This document shows, piece after piece, positions 36,901 to 50,599 of a stretch of DNA of 64,000 bases (its first letter is position 1; the number at the start of each line of letters is the position of its first letter). The notes beneath the pieces were generated by a model, which worked only from the letters and a program-made list of their open reading frames with translations, made no database searches and was not told the DNA's origin. This stretch comes from Schistosoma haematobium (taxonomy: Eukaryota; Platyhelminthes; Trematoda; Strigeidida; Schistosomatidae): positions 31,251,536 to 31,315,535 of the forward strand of contig NC_067198.1 of assembly GCF_000699445.3 (NCBI RefSeq), read 5' to 3'. The position numbers and the translations under genes are program-made.

Positions 36901-39900
36901 AGAAGCTTTAGATGTTGATTTCATGGAGCTGACTTATTGGTTGAATAATTCAGCCGTTAACCAATATACCTTAGATCTAAACCCCACCTTACCTGCTTTG
37001 ACAGCCGGGTAACATTATTAGCTCTGTCTAGAAAGCAGTTTAAAACTAAGTAAACCCGTATTTGGTAAATGAGATGCGTTATTGTTATGAACTTTTTTCT
37101 AGATAATTTGTTGGATAAGTAATGTGATTTACTAAGTCACAAAAGATATTTATTGAAGAGTAATAAAATCATGCTGATCATATAACGTGTAAGGATTATC
37201 ATATCATCAATTATAATCAAGACAAAATTAATACATCGGTCTAAAACAAAAATGTAGAAGTTAATATACCTTGTTTTTTACATTGACAAAAGTAACAGTT
37301 GAATAAATTCTCTAAAAAATATCATACCTATCAAAAGAATCAGTGAAATGGTAGGTATACAGATGAGCTCGAATATATTTTGGATTATTCGGCACACTAG
37401 ATGGATCGAGCAGTTCCAAGACTAATGAGAGGAAAAAACGAAGGGCAAATAAATTCTCATAAAATAAACAAGCATTATAATATTAAAGAATAGTATTAGT
37501 TGAGCTTAACTGAAATCAAACAAAACAGTAGCTGCAACCACAGTATGAAAGAATGTTAGAACATGTGAATTCAAGTTTACACCCTAAATATTTATTTACC
37601 ATCAAATAACAGAGGTTCCATTTAATAAGCTTACAAATTTATATAGACAAACTATTGTTTACGCCCAATTGTCATGTACGAAAAAAATGTAATACTGACT
37701 GGAATATGACTACAATACAAGTAGACTCAAAATATCTATACAAAAATATAACACAAGTCTTTAAATTATAGATTGCTCGGTCAATGTCTGAAATGCACAT
37801 TTACATTCAGATTTGAATACGCTATCACAACGAAAATGGCTATAGAAGTTAATTGACGGAGCAAAACTCTAATTTCGTCAAACATAAACAACCGGAATGC
37901 TATCATTTTAATAATACTTGTGTTCATAGGTTTTTACTGATAAACTTTTCCACTAATTTGTGAACAGATTAAGGGACTAGAAAGTGTTATCTATACTACA
38001 CACTTTGAAAATCCAACGCATATATATGTATATATATACACTTAAATGTAAACATGGGCATCAAATATACATCCCGAATGATTTTTATTCTATATAGTAT
38101 ATATTTATTTAAACTGATGAACTGCTTCTATCCGTGTCGCACTAAAATCACAACTCATCGTGAAAAACTGACAGTGAAGACAACTAACTTAAAGTGTAAG
38201 TCTTCTAATATTAGCATAATCACTATCTAAAATATTGATATGATAAAAAATAAAACAATGATTGAGCCAAATACAGTAGGTGTCTAAAACTTCACTTCAA
38301 ATACTGAAATTCTAATTTTTAGTAACGAAAATCCTCAAGACTCAAGCTGTCACTTATTCACACGAACGATTCAGCATAAAAACAATTGTCTTAAAAATAA
38401 ATTCAAATAATTCCATTCGAATTATCACAAGTAAAAATAAACATGCACTACTTTACAACAGTGTAAAAACTAACCCTCAGTTTGTTGATTCAGTAATCGA
38501 TAAACTAAATTCATCAACCACGGATGATTACGATAGTTCGTGAGCGCAGCAAACCACATTTGCCAATCCAAACGAGGCTGGTGTGGGACTAGATTTACAA
38601 AAGGATAAAGAAGTAAACTAGCATATGTATGATTACTACAACAGTTCAGTATGTAAACTTTACATAGAAAAGTAAGCTTATTTCCATCGAAGCGTAACAA
38701 GTCAGTCAAAGGAAAGATGCCAAAATGTAAAAAGACAGCTGACCAAGTAACATGTCTTATCTTAATTTCAATCATAAAAAAGATAAAATGAACAATATAC
38801 TAAAACTTGACATATAAACACTTATCACTATTATCTTTGAAACTTAGTAATTTAACAGGTACAAACTGGATTATTTAAAATGTGACTAAGTATTTTGAAG
38901 TTTAAAACAATACCAACTTCCTTGAAACGTTCGATAATGAAGTAATATCGGTAGACTCCAATCAATGTAGTCGTTCTTCTAATATTTTAATGTAAAAGGA
39001 TTACATGGGAGTGATTGTATTCAGAAAAGTTTAGAAGAAATCGAATTTGTGCTTAAAACTGATCAATTAGTATATATATTTTTTAATCCCAAGTCTAATA
39101 ACCAGCGAATCCAGACAAGGAAACCACTACTGCTCACTACATGACAAATTATGAAAGATATAACATAGTGACTTAAATGTATTATAGATGTTCCTTAAAA
39201 CCAGTAACCACTTTTTGAAAGTAGTAAGAGTATCAACCAAGCGAATTCGACCAAATGAAATAATCACGGAGATGAACTAATTTATTTGATGTAGAAATCG
39301 CCAAACCAAAGTTTCTAAGAAGCAAATTATTTTTGTAAAGAAAATATAAACACAATTGTGTACTTTTAAGGAAACTGGAATCCTCAGTTGTTTCGTTCCT
39401 AATGAAGACGAGTAAAATTGTTAGATATAGTATGAAACACATGTGTAACAAAAAAGAGAAAGATATTAACAAGAAAAACTTTATTTAATACTGATCAATT
39501 ATTTGTTGCACAAGTGCCAGTGCAAATCAATATTCTTTATTTATGACATCATTACTGTATTGATCAAATATTAGCAACATGGATAAAGAAATGTGATATT
39601 GACAACTGCTTGTGTAGAATTTTCGACACAGCGAACAACTAATCTTATAAATCAACTTATTAGCAAACAAACTATATCAAAGAAACAGTTCTAAAAAAAT
39701 AAATATAATATTGCACTAAGACAATTTCATAGTGAATAAACTTTACAGGATAAGAAATACTTACTAACAACTGGAGGAGTTCTATCTATACGACCAGGTT
39801 TGAAATTAAATTCGTATTCATACCATGGACCAGCTGGACTTGATGCCGCCTCCAAGATAAGTTCAGGTCGACCACCAACTCCAGTCATTCTTAAGTAAAA

Positions 39901-42900
39901 ACATAATGCATAAATTACAGAAAAATTTGAAAAATATTATAATAAATTACCTGAAGAGACGTAAACAAATAATTTTACTCATGTTTACACAAATGAAATT
40001 CACAAAATAAAGTAACAGAAACTAACCGGCGGAAAAGACCATAACTATTAGTAATGTAATAGGGTTGTAAATGTTTATAAACTTGACGAATTTGAGGTGG
40101 TAATTGTATGGTCGAATCCAGTGATGCAAATGGCACCTGAATGGAAAAGAAACCAATAATAGTTAAATTGACTTTATAACTAACAAAGTGACAAAGTAAT
40201 ATGAAAATGTTGCTAAGACGGAGTTTTGTCCCAAAATATAATATACTGTTTAATGAAAAGAATAGTTTTACGCCGAAGAAATTATAGTTAACAACAAATA
40301 TCGTCAATCTGAACAGCGGACAGTAAAATCACGCATTTTTAGTCTAAAGGTATGAGGTCTAGTTATTTGACTCATTAGGTTGTTGAATTCTTTAGACTAC
40401 CTCAAATTGATTAGGCGATAACTGATTTACCACAAACTGATTAGATAGTTTGGGAGTCTACACACTACTCGCCTGAGGAGAATGTCAACACAGAGAGAAC
40501 TTTGCAAATGATTCACAAACTATTCAGTAGAATTACTTTGGTGGACAAATGAAAAGACACTTTCAGATCTTCATGTGATAGTCTTTAGAAAGAATAAACC
40601 TACAGAATAAACTTAAATATGTGAGTTATAAAGTTAGATATGTATTAGGAAAGAGTAATGAAGTTTAATTAAATGAAATGATTCGGATATGTATCCTTAC
40701 ATTAGAATAGTTCGATGTGAAATGTTTACTGGAACAGAGGCGGGCTAGGTATCCTATCATTTGGTAACCATTATCTCTTTTGAATTCGGATTTTTAGTCA
40801 ACTGCCCTTAGATATACCACTTCTTTAATTTTCTTTTGATATATTTCTTGAGATAGTGACGGGATGGCCCAATATAAGTTGAATCAGTGTTAGGTGATTG
40901 CTTCAGTTACTAAATACAGCAGTTTCTGAACTTTTAATACCTTACAATTTGAAGGAATATCTTAACGGTAAATTGTTAGATTAAAAGTGGAGATCCATTG
41001 AAATGTTATAAATCTTGGTTTAAAATATGAGGAAAACAAAAAATAATATATACTTACCAAACTACCCATAAGTATGGCAAAACCAATAAAACCAATGATA
41101 ATAACACCGAATAATTCATAGAGTTTACGCCAAAACCGATGTGAATTTAGTGCTCTATCAAGTTACCGATGACGATGACGACAAAGAACCACAACAGCAT
41201 AAACAATTAAAATGTTAGGATAGATGGAAAATAGTAATAAAACAGAATAATGGAAATTAGTATCTAATTTAGCCTAACTTTTCATCAATATGAAATAATT
41301 ACTTATATTTACGTATAATAAATACACTCATTCTTGTTGTTTGATGAAAATATATTCTATGGCTTTTTATTTAGTGATACAAGAGTAAGATATTAATACT
41401 GTAACAGTTAAGTTTCTTATCAATCTGGTTAGTAGTATTTACAGGATGTGTTCACGGAATCAATTTATTGTTCATTACACTAATACAGCTAAAAAATATT
41501 ACACTCATATTATCATCGTCTTCCACACGATATGGTATACCTGAGCTGTTGTTAGTCGTGTGATTGGATTACAGGATTGAGCTGTGCTGTTTAAGTTGAA
41601 AAGAGCATAGATAAAGTGTGGTTCTACTGAAAATCAACGCAAAATGTTGCTCCCGCATGATACAGAGGTGGCTTAGTGGTTAGGCGTTCAACTTTCTCCC
41701 ACTAAATCCTAGGTTCGAAACCCGCCCCAAGCAATCAAGTAGTATCACTAACTCTCACACTTAGAGAAGGCTTATATCCAAATAGCTGGTGAATGAGTTT
41801 ATTATTAATAATTGTACAAATTGCTTATTTTAATTACGGTACACTACGAAGTTCGAGTTAACCGATTAGATTTATGTGCATTTAGTAAATCGATCTTATA
41901 GGTTAAATTCATCCAAACATATGGTGAACAAAACAAAATGAAAAATATGGAGATGATGTATTTGATATATGATTATCGATATTAAATGGAAACAAGCATA
42001 TTGGAAAAATAAATCACTAGGAAGCTTACATAATTATACTATGCAGAACTTCTACACAGAAAAATGCGACACCAAAAGAAATACTGTATTTGACATATGT
42101 ATTTACGAACCAAGCGAACTCCTTTTTGGTGAAACCTAAGTTTGGTAAGAAAACATTAACAAAAATAAATAGTACAGTGAAATACTCATATAAGCAATGT
42201 TTAGTTAATTCGTTCATATTACCTTCGTTAAGTGTTGGAAACTAGAAAACATGAATATCAACCAATAAACTTATGCTTCAGATGATTTGTAAAGGAATTT
42301 ACAACTATAGGTATCCACCATAACGAGAAACAAGAGGGTGAGCTGGGTTTGATTTCTGTAATATGAAATGATTCAAAACTGATCTGTGTGTATTAAAAAG
42401 CATAGCGTCCATTCACTCCAACAGGAAATGTAAATCTTGAAGATGACTGATACAAATAATACTTTTAATTTCATATGCAGTAACTAAACGAATTAAGTAG
42501 TGATAAACAACTGTGTCAGTTTATGGAATCCAGTTTTGACTTTTATCAATCAAATTCGTACAAATCCCTATATTCTCTTCGTGTAATTTATGAATAAAAA
42601 CTATTGATACTTGGTAAGAATTAATCGGCAGAAAGCATTTAGCCTATTTTTACGGTGGTGGAGCTAATCAGCACGGTGTATCTTGAACGCCAACGAGTTC
42701 GATACTTTTGAGACAATTGAATTAATACCACTTAGCCCACAGACTAGACATCTTATTAGTCATTTATCCAACTGGAATAAAGATTACTGTATAACAATGA
42801 AATGCAAATTCCTTTCAACTATTTTAATACGTTATAGGTAAAATACGACTTTTCGATCGTTTCCGGCTAGATAAAACGACAAAACACATTCAACTTACAT

Positions 42901-45900
42901 GCCTTATCTGAAAGACGTTTTGCAAAGTACAACCTTCGTAGGAAACAGAGACGGATAAAATTAAGCTTCGAGATGTAAGGTATGTTCATGACAATATGCA
43001 TAGAAATTCACAAAAGTCATTAGGCGGTAATACATACACAGCTTTATTAAACGCACTAATAACATTTTTCAAACTATGAATAACTTTCCAGTCCTATATT
43101 ACATGTAGTTAGTATTAAAGTCAATACTTGAATCAATTAACAGAAGTCATGGGGGCCGAAAAAGTTATTATGAATCCATTTTATCACTCAAGATAAAACT
43201 TAAAATTTTATCTATCACAAAGAACCCTTACTCTTAAATTAGTAATTAAGTCTGGATCATACTTATGAAGGGAGTAAATGATTTAGAGCAAATGCATAAT
43301 TTGTAAGCAAAAGGCTGCTTAGACGCAACTAAAATGGTCCTTTAATTAATTGTGTTATTCAGTACTAGGATCATTAATATATTGTTCACTTATGACTTTG
43401 AATGCAAATTGATGATAAGTAAGCAACTATACAGATTCCCAAAACGATGCTTAGTGACAAACTCTGAGAGCAAATGTTTATCAGCAAATACATTGGTTAC
43501 TAGGCCTAACATCAGCTAAAACTTAGAACATACCGACAGAGGTACTAACTGAATAATTGGAAATGGAAAAATTGAGCAGATAACCACTGATCCCGAACAC
43601 TGAGATGATAAGAAACCATGAAGCCACAAAAGACAATAATCCAGACACGGTCCACTTTCGTCTGCGTCCTATGCAATATCCACACAAAATGAATAATAAG
43701 GTGAAGACGAGTTACTTGGAAAACATATCTAACAAAATATTTTGTTAAGGGCTTGTCACTTTATAGTGGGGACATAAATGATATATGCAAAGGTTTTTAA
43801 CGTAATGTTATAACCATCGTTTTTTCACGGTTGTGAACATGGCTTTATTGCTAAAGCGGTTAAATGCTGATTAACTGACAAAACGAAAAAATGATGTAGC
43901 TTAATGATAGCTGCCCACGAGAATGGATGTATTGCTTTGTAACACTCAGTGAGTCGCTGAGCCAAACGACTATATGACTGGTCAAATACTATTTAACAAA
44001 GTAAAACAACATACAAATACTACTTTGTTTTTCTCATAATATATATTATTTACAGTGAGATCACAGACGATACGTTACGAAACGTATGGGAGTCTTACTG
44101 TCTCCGGATGCTTAGTATGTCATCATATGTTAGATAAGTAATTTATGGTTATAAGGTACAGTGATTGTGAGTCGAAAATATAAAATGATTACTAGTTTTT
44201 GCAATAACATAAAAGTATTCGTTATGTTCAGATGAGATCCAAAGTTGGTTTTTACGACTATGAAAGTTGATTACAGATCTAAAGACCAGTTCAGTTTACA
44301 TGTAGTTAATTAAAAGTATGTATCAAGCATTTTGCATGGTGAGAAGGAATGATGTCATTGCTGGACGTATAGTGTAAGATGGTGGTAAATCAACTGAGGT
44401 TTATAAACCTTTGTCAGTAGGTGGTTAGAACACCTGTAGCACTCAAAAGGAAAAACAAGAAGCCGACAAAGTGAGGAAACTTGTATTGAACTGACAATCT
44501 GTATTACAGTGAAATATGTAACAGTAGACGAGAATTCTTCAAGATTACAAAAGCATTCACATGAGATACTTGGTTTCAATTTAACTCGGTGAACTCCCAT
44601 TTACCATGTTTCTATAGATCCGTGAGACGATAGCAACCGATGGTTAGACATTGGATGACATGGCTCAAAATCGTTTGTAATGGCGCAGGTGCATCCAGTC
44701 TTTGTGTTTCCCAAATTTTAATCCTCTGAATTCTTCATGTCCCTTTTTTCTCTTTCCAAATTTGTTTCACTGGATTATACTACCTCTACTACTACGGGAT
44801 TTGAATTGACAATTGTATCTCTGTGCTAATGTGGCATGGCAACTCGAACTGATGTGCATACGTACAAAGTTCTACGTTGTTAATTGACTGACTGATGGAG
44901 TCCTTCCCAAAATGTATACAGTTAGTAATTCTTTGTTACTAATATCACAAATGTGTTTTAATAAGGCTACTTGGAAGACAGTACATCGCTACTAATTTAC
45001 AACTTTAGCAAATTCACTAAGTTTAGGCGACTGGGTAATAAACAGCACATCAGCAAACAAAGAACCACGAAAATAACATTTTCTGATATGTTAAATAGTA
45101 AATATAAGTGGGTAGACATCTACCATTCAAATGATTCATTTTAAAACACAACTCACGAGGATTGAAGTCATCATCTTTCAATAGGGAATAGCATAAAGCA
45201 ATGGTTAGCAAATTGAAGAAATTGTAGTTTCCCGTCAATATTATCGAAAGTTGCAGAAGTACCTTAAATAAAACACATATTCATCAAATCAAACAATTCG
45301 GGAAATATGATGGACAGAACAAATATGGATACTAACTTTTATATATCGAACGGCTGTAGAATTCGTTATAAAGGATTCAAATATAGAAAGGTCTACAGAT
45401 TGGATAACATTACATAATCCAAGTTGTACGTACATTTCCGTAGTAGAAAATCAATCATAATTCACAAATTGTAACCATCAAAGACACTTGTGAATACTCT
45501 GGTAATATAGTCCGAAAATCACTAGACGATGCAAGTCAATTTACAAGAATTACCATGATACAGACTGACAGGTAATATAATTAAATGCATTTCAAATGAA
45601 AAGACACGATTTCTAAACTACATTCATGAGGTTATTAACAGCCCTAGGCTTAGTATGAATACTTATCATCTTAAGTTACTACGCTTTACATCAACACAGA
45701 AAATGAAGAAACCGATAATGTGGAAGACAGAACGTGAAATAGTACCGACTAGTATGGGAAGCCAAACATGATACTATTTTAAGGGAACAGACAGGATCGC
45801 ATAACGAGTTATTGGATTATATTAAACCAGTCAAGGAGAGACTAACAAATGAGTGGGACTGTAGATGAAACTTATTTTAGGTCACTTCCTAATCTCAAAA

Positions 45901-47206
45901 GATAGGTTGAGATAATTTCATGGACCCTAATTTGATGACTTAAACCTCCAAACACGACACAGACTGACAGTTAGTAAGTGCACGAACAACTGTATGCATT
46001 GTTATCATTTCTTTGATTAGTAGGCAGAAAGATAAGGTTCAAAAATACACAAAACCAAATATGAACATTGTCGTTGTAACATACAGGTCTTCATAAGCAT
46101 CGGCCTTTTTCATCGTCCAATAATTTGCAAGTTGGAATAGTAGAAGTATACGCCGGATAATAGAATGACATACCTATTTTTATAGTATATGAGGATAGAG
46201 CTCGGAATTCCAAATTTTAAAAACACATTTCGAAGTAAAAAGGACTACATTATTAGAGGACATACCTGTGAATAAAATGATACAAGACGTGTAGTTCGGA
46301 AAGGCACGAAAAACAAAAGTGGCAATGGGATTTCGATTATGAATGTAGCTGCGACACACAGGCTATGAATCCATCCTGGGAGGTGATGTGCATACCAAGC
46401 TACTGGAGTTGGAATACACTACAAGACGTAAATGAAATAAAAACAAAAATTATCAACCATTTAACATGCCTGGGACTGATAGTGCCAATTTAATGCTTTT
46501 AAACCCCACCAAGTAGGACAGTCGCTGGTCAGTTTAACCACACCAGATGAGAACATTAGCCGAAATAGGAGCCAACGTAGCAACCACATACCTATTTTAT
46601 CACTAGCGACCATACGTGGAAGAGATATGACTGCGCCGAAACTTGATAAGAGAATTGCTATAAAGCCGGACTCCAAAAGTAAGATGTCCCTAAGATAACA
46701 TGATGAAATCTTTTGAATCTTACCATTGGAACCACAAAAACGTTTGGCCAACCTGTTAAGTAGTTATAAATGAAAAACCACGCAAACCTTTAGGGCGCTA
46801 AGATACAGCACCCACAGGGCTAGGAAAACTGGCCCCGTCCGGAAGGCTGTGGAAAAACTCGACAGGAATGACAAGACAATGCCCACAACAGTTACAAGCT
46901 CAAGACATTTGTAAGAGTCAAGTTGCAAGAATTCAGCAAGCCGTACGACGTTTAGGTTTTTAATTAAGTCTGATGCATCCTTTGGGGCTATTTTAAGTAG
47001 TCACTAAAGAATACTCTTACCACTTAATGATAGAGTTTGGATAGGTGTCACACCATTCTCACTGTATAACCCTGAAAAAAAGTTATGTTAATTGTCATAC
47101 ACTTGCCAGGAAGCTGAATGTATAAAGAAGCAAAAGCAAATAAGTAAATGAAGCTTAAACATAGTAGGAACCGTTCTTTCGGAATGGAAACGCCAACACG
47201 CCCCAT
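33929..47206 (-). CDS. LMF2: lipase maturation factor (LMF2-like), 16 exons
   Basis: Exons: 47206-47107, 47071-47021, 46987-46788, 46752-46724, 46689-46470, 46418-46266, 45262-45157, 43668-43534, 42135-42030, 41154-41058, 40136-40027, 39889-39765, 38588-38475, 37421-37328, 36537-36429, 34108-33929. Phases agree throughout; 642 residues against about 700 for human LMF2. LMF proteins are multi-span ER membrane proteins; LMF1 is needed for folding of lipases. Family motifs seen: [14 protein letters not shown] at the N-terminus, [76 protein letters not shown] and DWWKR..F..EYLPPV. The last exon is assigned from a similar post-domain tail in LMF2 and a good acceptor; without it, exon 15 reads through to a stop at 36405. 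Introns 1 and 5 use GC donors. First introns are 33-51 nt, later ones up to 2.3 kb. Start chosen at the only in-frame ATG before the first membrane segment. Confidence 0.88.
34258..34446 (-). repeat. retroposon-like repeat fragment (family of 27.7 and 62.3 kb)
   Basis: AT-rich tail 'taagcacataaacattggtac' then 'ggcgcccaaaccaaagcagg' and 'ccttcgacctagaggtct' match the 27725-28250 copy; truncated after 'aagcagttccatggta'. Lies in the last LMF intron, same transcriptional strand as the gene. Confidence 0.6.
35190..35420 (-). repeat. LTR-like repeat fragment, copy B
   Basis: Reverse-complement relative of 1595-1870, with 'actataaatgccc' TATA-like element. Lies in the last LMF intron. Confidence 0.4.
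41648..41745 (+). repeat. tRNA-like SINE head
   Basis: GGTGGCTTAGTGGTTAGGCG (A-box-like) and AGGTTCGAAACCCGCC (B box) are spaced as in a tRNA, but no cloverleaf acceptor stem can be formed, so it is read as a pol III-derived repeat rather than a tRNA gene. It differs from the hammerhead SINE heads. Lies in LMF intron 9. Confidence 0.45.
44610..44896 (+). mobile_element. RTE-clade 3' end, 5'-truncated copy
   Basis: Matches 59120-59430: 'gacgatagcaaccgatggtt', 'ggatgacatggctcaaaatcg', 'ggcgcaggtgcatccagtc', and the end 'tctacgttgttaattgactgactga'. Inserted in LMF intron 7, antisense to the gene. Confidence 0.75.
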
Positions 47207-47389
47207 CGTTACCACTAATGTTGAACGTACCGGGCTGTAGAACAGTTCAAACGATTTTGGACGGAATAGAGCAAGCTTTCGCTTAACGGGTTTCCGTATC
47301 TAGTAGCAGTGGATCACCGATACCTCCAGGCAGGAACCTAGGCATATTATAGATCAAAGAGGAAAAAAAATATTGGTGAATCATAGAAA

Positions 47390-48525
47390 GATACTAATCT
47401 TAGTCCTTAGGAGTATGTCAAGTCTTTTTCTTAAACGACTCCTGGGAATTTGCTTGGACTAGCTCATTTGGCAGCGAATTCCAGCATTTAACAACTCTTA
47501 AGAAGTAGAAGTTGTGTCTAAAGTCCATTCTGCTTAGTTGTGTCTCCAGTTTCCGTGTAATACCGCTAAGTTTTGTGTTGGAATTGAGCCTAATTAAGTG
47601 TTTAAGGGGATGTCCAGAAGTGTTAAGGATACTGTAAGCCATAAGGTCACTTCTGAAATGCCTGTACACTAATGGGTAAAGGTTTAGTGAATGGAGAATC
47701 TCTTCATCAGGCTTGACTTTGAGTCCTCGAACTAATTTCGTGGCTCGCTGTTGGGTACGTTCCCAAGTGTCCTTATACTTTTGGAGTGTACACTAAATGG
47801 GGACGAATGAAACTGCTGAAGATTATGTGGAAACTTTTTCCGTCAAACAAGCTGAAATGCTCTTCAACGTTACCGTTCCAAGATTTGCTCGGAATGCATT
47901 TTTATCGCAGTTGGTGTAAGACTTCAAATCCTAGGGTACCATCAATCCTAAAGCTTTTTCAACTTGTGATACCTCTAGAGGGAAATCGCCTTAGTTGTAG
48001 CTGTAGTTTGCAACATGGACTACTTTACACTTTTAAATGTTAAAAGTCCGTTATCATCTGAAGTCTAGTCAGATACTCTTGAAGTGCCAGTAGTTCCTCT
48101 TGGTTGCGTAACTCTCTCCAAAGTTTCACATCATCAGCAAAACGTAATAAGTCAGACGATACCTGTTAGGGAGGATCGTTTATATAAATCAAGAAAAAAA
48201 GAGGTCCTAGTAGTGAGCCTTGGAGGACCACGCTAGGACATTCAATGGCCTGGGAGAAATTTAAGTTAACCCTAACCTTAAAATGTCGATTTTTATGTAT
48301 GAAGTGAGCCAATCAATTAAAGGTGATTTGACACCTAATCGTTTGGGCTTATCCATAAAACACATATGGTTCACCTTATCAAAAGCTTTTGAGAAGTCAA
48401 GATAAATGACGTCAGCCTTCCTCTCGTGATCAAGGATGGTTGTTCATCTGTTAACCACAGTCAGCACGTTGGTTATACAAGAGTGACCTTTTCTGGAACC
48501 GTACGGTTGGAGTGAAAAGAAATAT
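47390..48525 (-). mobile_element. CR1-like non-LTR element, RT C-terminal part
   Basis: Minus strand: GHSCITNVLTVVN, ADVIYLDFSKAFDKVNH (RT motif A), then LQGSLLGPLFFLIYIND (motif B), LLRFADDVKLWRE (motif C, FADD kept), and at the end WERTQQRATKLVRGLK, MAYSILNTSGHPLKHL and FYFLRVVKCWNSLPNELVQA. Several stops and frameshifts interrupt it. Its 3' end lies 184 bases upstream of the LMF start codon, on the same strand. The other half is at 49990-50360. Confidence 0.8.
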
Positions 48526-48529
48526 AATA

Positions 48530-49990
48530 ATAATAATATATTTCTGCGTGTGCAGGTACATGCCAGTTTTACAGGCATGATCTATATATTACAACATTCG
48601 TTGGCGCACTACATGCTTCCCAACTTACTAAGTTTATAGTTGTTGTAAAGTAGACTCGTAGAGCGCTTTCTGTAAGCCATGACCTTGAAGAGACGCGTAC
48701 GTCAGATTTGTTCCAAACGTCAGAAGTTCCATAGCTGTGCACTCAGAGCAAGATTCTAAAGAAGAAAAAAGAGAAATAGAAGAGCAGCAAGGCACTTGGA
48801 TATGAACGCCAAACGTTGCTTAACAGTGTATAGTAGAACAGACAGAGGTATAATAAATTAGATTATATTCATGTCATCTCTTGTTAGATTGAAATGAAGT
48901 CGAAGGCTCCACATAAGAGAATGTAGTAATAAAGAACAATGAGTTGTGGCGCTTAACAATTTGGGGGAAGCTCACATGGAGGAAGGGAAGTCAAGGTTGG
49001 TACAAGGAAAGCGGTTTACTAGAAGGGAGTGTGTATATAGAGGGTGAGATGTTAAGAATAATAATAACTACATCTTTTATTATCTAATTTTTTATCTTTT
49101 TTTGTCCATCCGATGCCAGCCACACAAGCCTAGTGTAAAAGTCCGAGTTAGTATGTTAAAGGTTGTCTTAGTAGAATAGCTAATCCAGCATAAAATTGGA
49201 AACATGAGTCTGAGTGGTGAGCGTAGGAAGACAATATATATCACAGATTGATTGACTTATTCTCAATCATAGAGAGCCTGATACATTCAAAATGTTCTGC
49301 CCCATAAACACGGGTGGATTGAAGTTATCGCCCTCACCATCAATGCTTGGTGGTCAGTAACTCCACCATCCCTCTTTTTGTGATGTTAGGCTCATTTAAG
49401 CTTATTTGATGATATATGTCATACCTCACACAATCCTCTGTGTTCCACAACTTGTTGGAAAACACTATTTCTATAAGTACGATTTTACAGGCTTATCAGG
49501 CAGTTACAAGTTATGGACTGTGGATAAGGCATCGATGCAGTGATTTAATTGACTATAGTATAAAGTATAGTTTGCCAATCAGAGTATAAGCATTGAGAAG
49601 GGTATAATGTAGAATAGTTGTTTATTAAATCAGGCAGAAAAGTATAGAAGTATATGAGTTGTATATAAGGTAACGAGTGGAGAAATAATATTAATTGTTA
49701 GTCAATATAATGTACAGAAGAGTAAAAAGCTGGTAAAGAATAAACAGGAAGAAGCTCACATGGGTAACAGGCTTCACAGATGCGAGACCACTAGCAGTTG
49801 GCAGTCGATTGTGCGGTTCGCTTGACCTTTTAGGGTGGTAGTGAGTGTCTCTTAGCAATCGAGTTTACTTGAACAGTATCGATAGGTCCAGTGAGTTATT
49901 TGTCTACTTCAAGTGAAGAAATAGGGTGGAAAATGTAACTGATACAGCTGCGAAGTAGGAAAAATAAGGCAAACTGAACTGGAGGTCCAT
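48530..49990. mobile_element. insertion splitting the CR1-like element (unidentified)
   Basis: About 1.45 kb separating two halves of one reverse transcriptase on the minus strand. Its left edge is an (AAT)n-rich run at 48532-48550, which could be the 3' tail of a minus-strand retroposon. GC-richer than bulk sequence. No domain recognised inside; the right edge is uncertain by about 100 bases. Confidence 0.45.
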
Positions 49991-50360
49991 TTTGGCCTAG
50001 GTATAATCGTGCAGACCATCGCATACGAGGGACACCATAATTTATGAGGGTATAGAGAGAAGCACCACCGGTCAGTAGCTTGAAGGCTCGCTGTGTCAAC
50101 CTACTTTGAAAATTGATGTGAACTGAGCCAGCTTCCAAATTTCCGGTAATGTTCCTCGGCTTAGTAAATGTGAGAACTGCAAGATAAGCGGTGTTGCTAG
50201 GATTGAAGCTGCTTCCCTCAGTGCAGCAGAACAGACCATATCCAAACCGAGAGAAGTATCTCTCTTGGGTGCTGCGGAATGCTATGAGAAGAGTGAGCAA
50301 AGTCATACGCAGGTCTCCTAGAGAGACAGATGCGAGAAAGTCAATAAATGACATAATTTA
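49990..50360 (-). mobile_element. CR1-like non-LTR element, RT N-terminal part
   Basis: The coding frame is not the long 152-codon frame but the neighbouring one: AALREAASILATPLILQF, then SRGTLPEIWKLAQFTSIFK, then a stop and PSSY.PVVLLSIPSKIM, which is the start of a CR1/jockey-type RT. It breaks off after a SLVCD motif; the continuation is at 48525 and below. Confidence 0.7.
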
Positions 50361-50599
50361 TAAAATAAACTGTAGTGTTGAATTTGAAAATACGTTAGGT
50401 TTTGAACTAGAGGGTTTTCTGTTTGCGGGTATTCCTTTGAGTGAAATGCCTAATCAATTTCAACTCGTTTTCTATAAATAGATCAGTCTCTGTCATAAAT
50501 GCCCCCCTGACTCTTGTAGTTTCCAATAGTTACCCTTCAGACAGTAAAAATGGTGTGTGGTAAGTGTATGAAGTTAGTTGTCCCGGTCAGAAGAGAAAG

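Noticed and set aside
41648..41720. Possible tRNA gene
   Set aside because: A and B boxes are present but no acceptor stem or anticodon arm can be drawn; read as a SINE head.
49896..50354. 152-codon minus-strand ORF
   Set aside because: The neighbouring frame gives a recognisable CR1-like RT (AALREAASILATPL), so this frame is a shadow.
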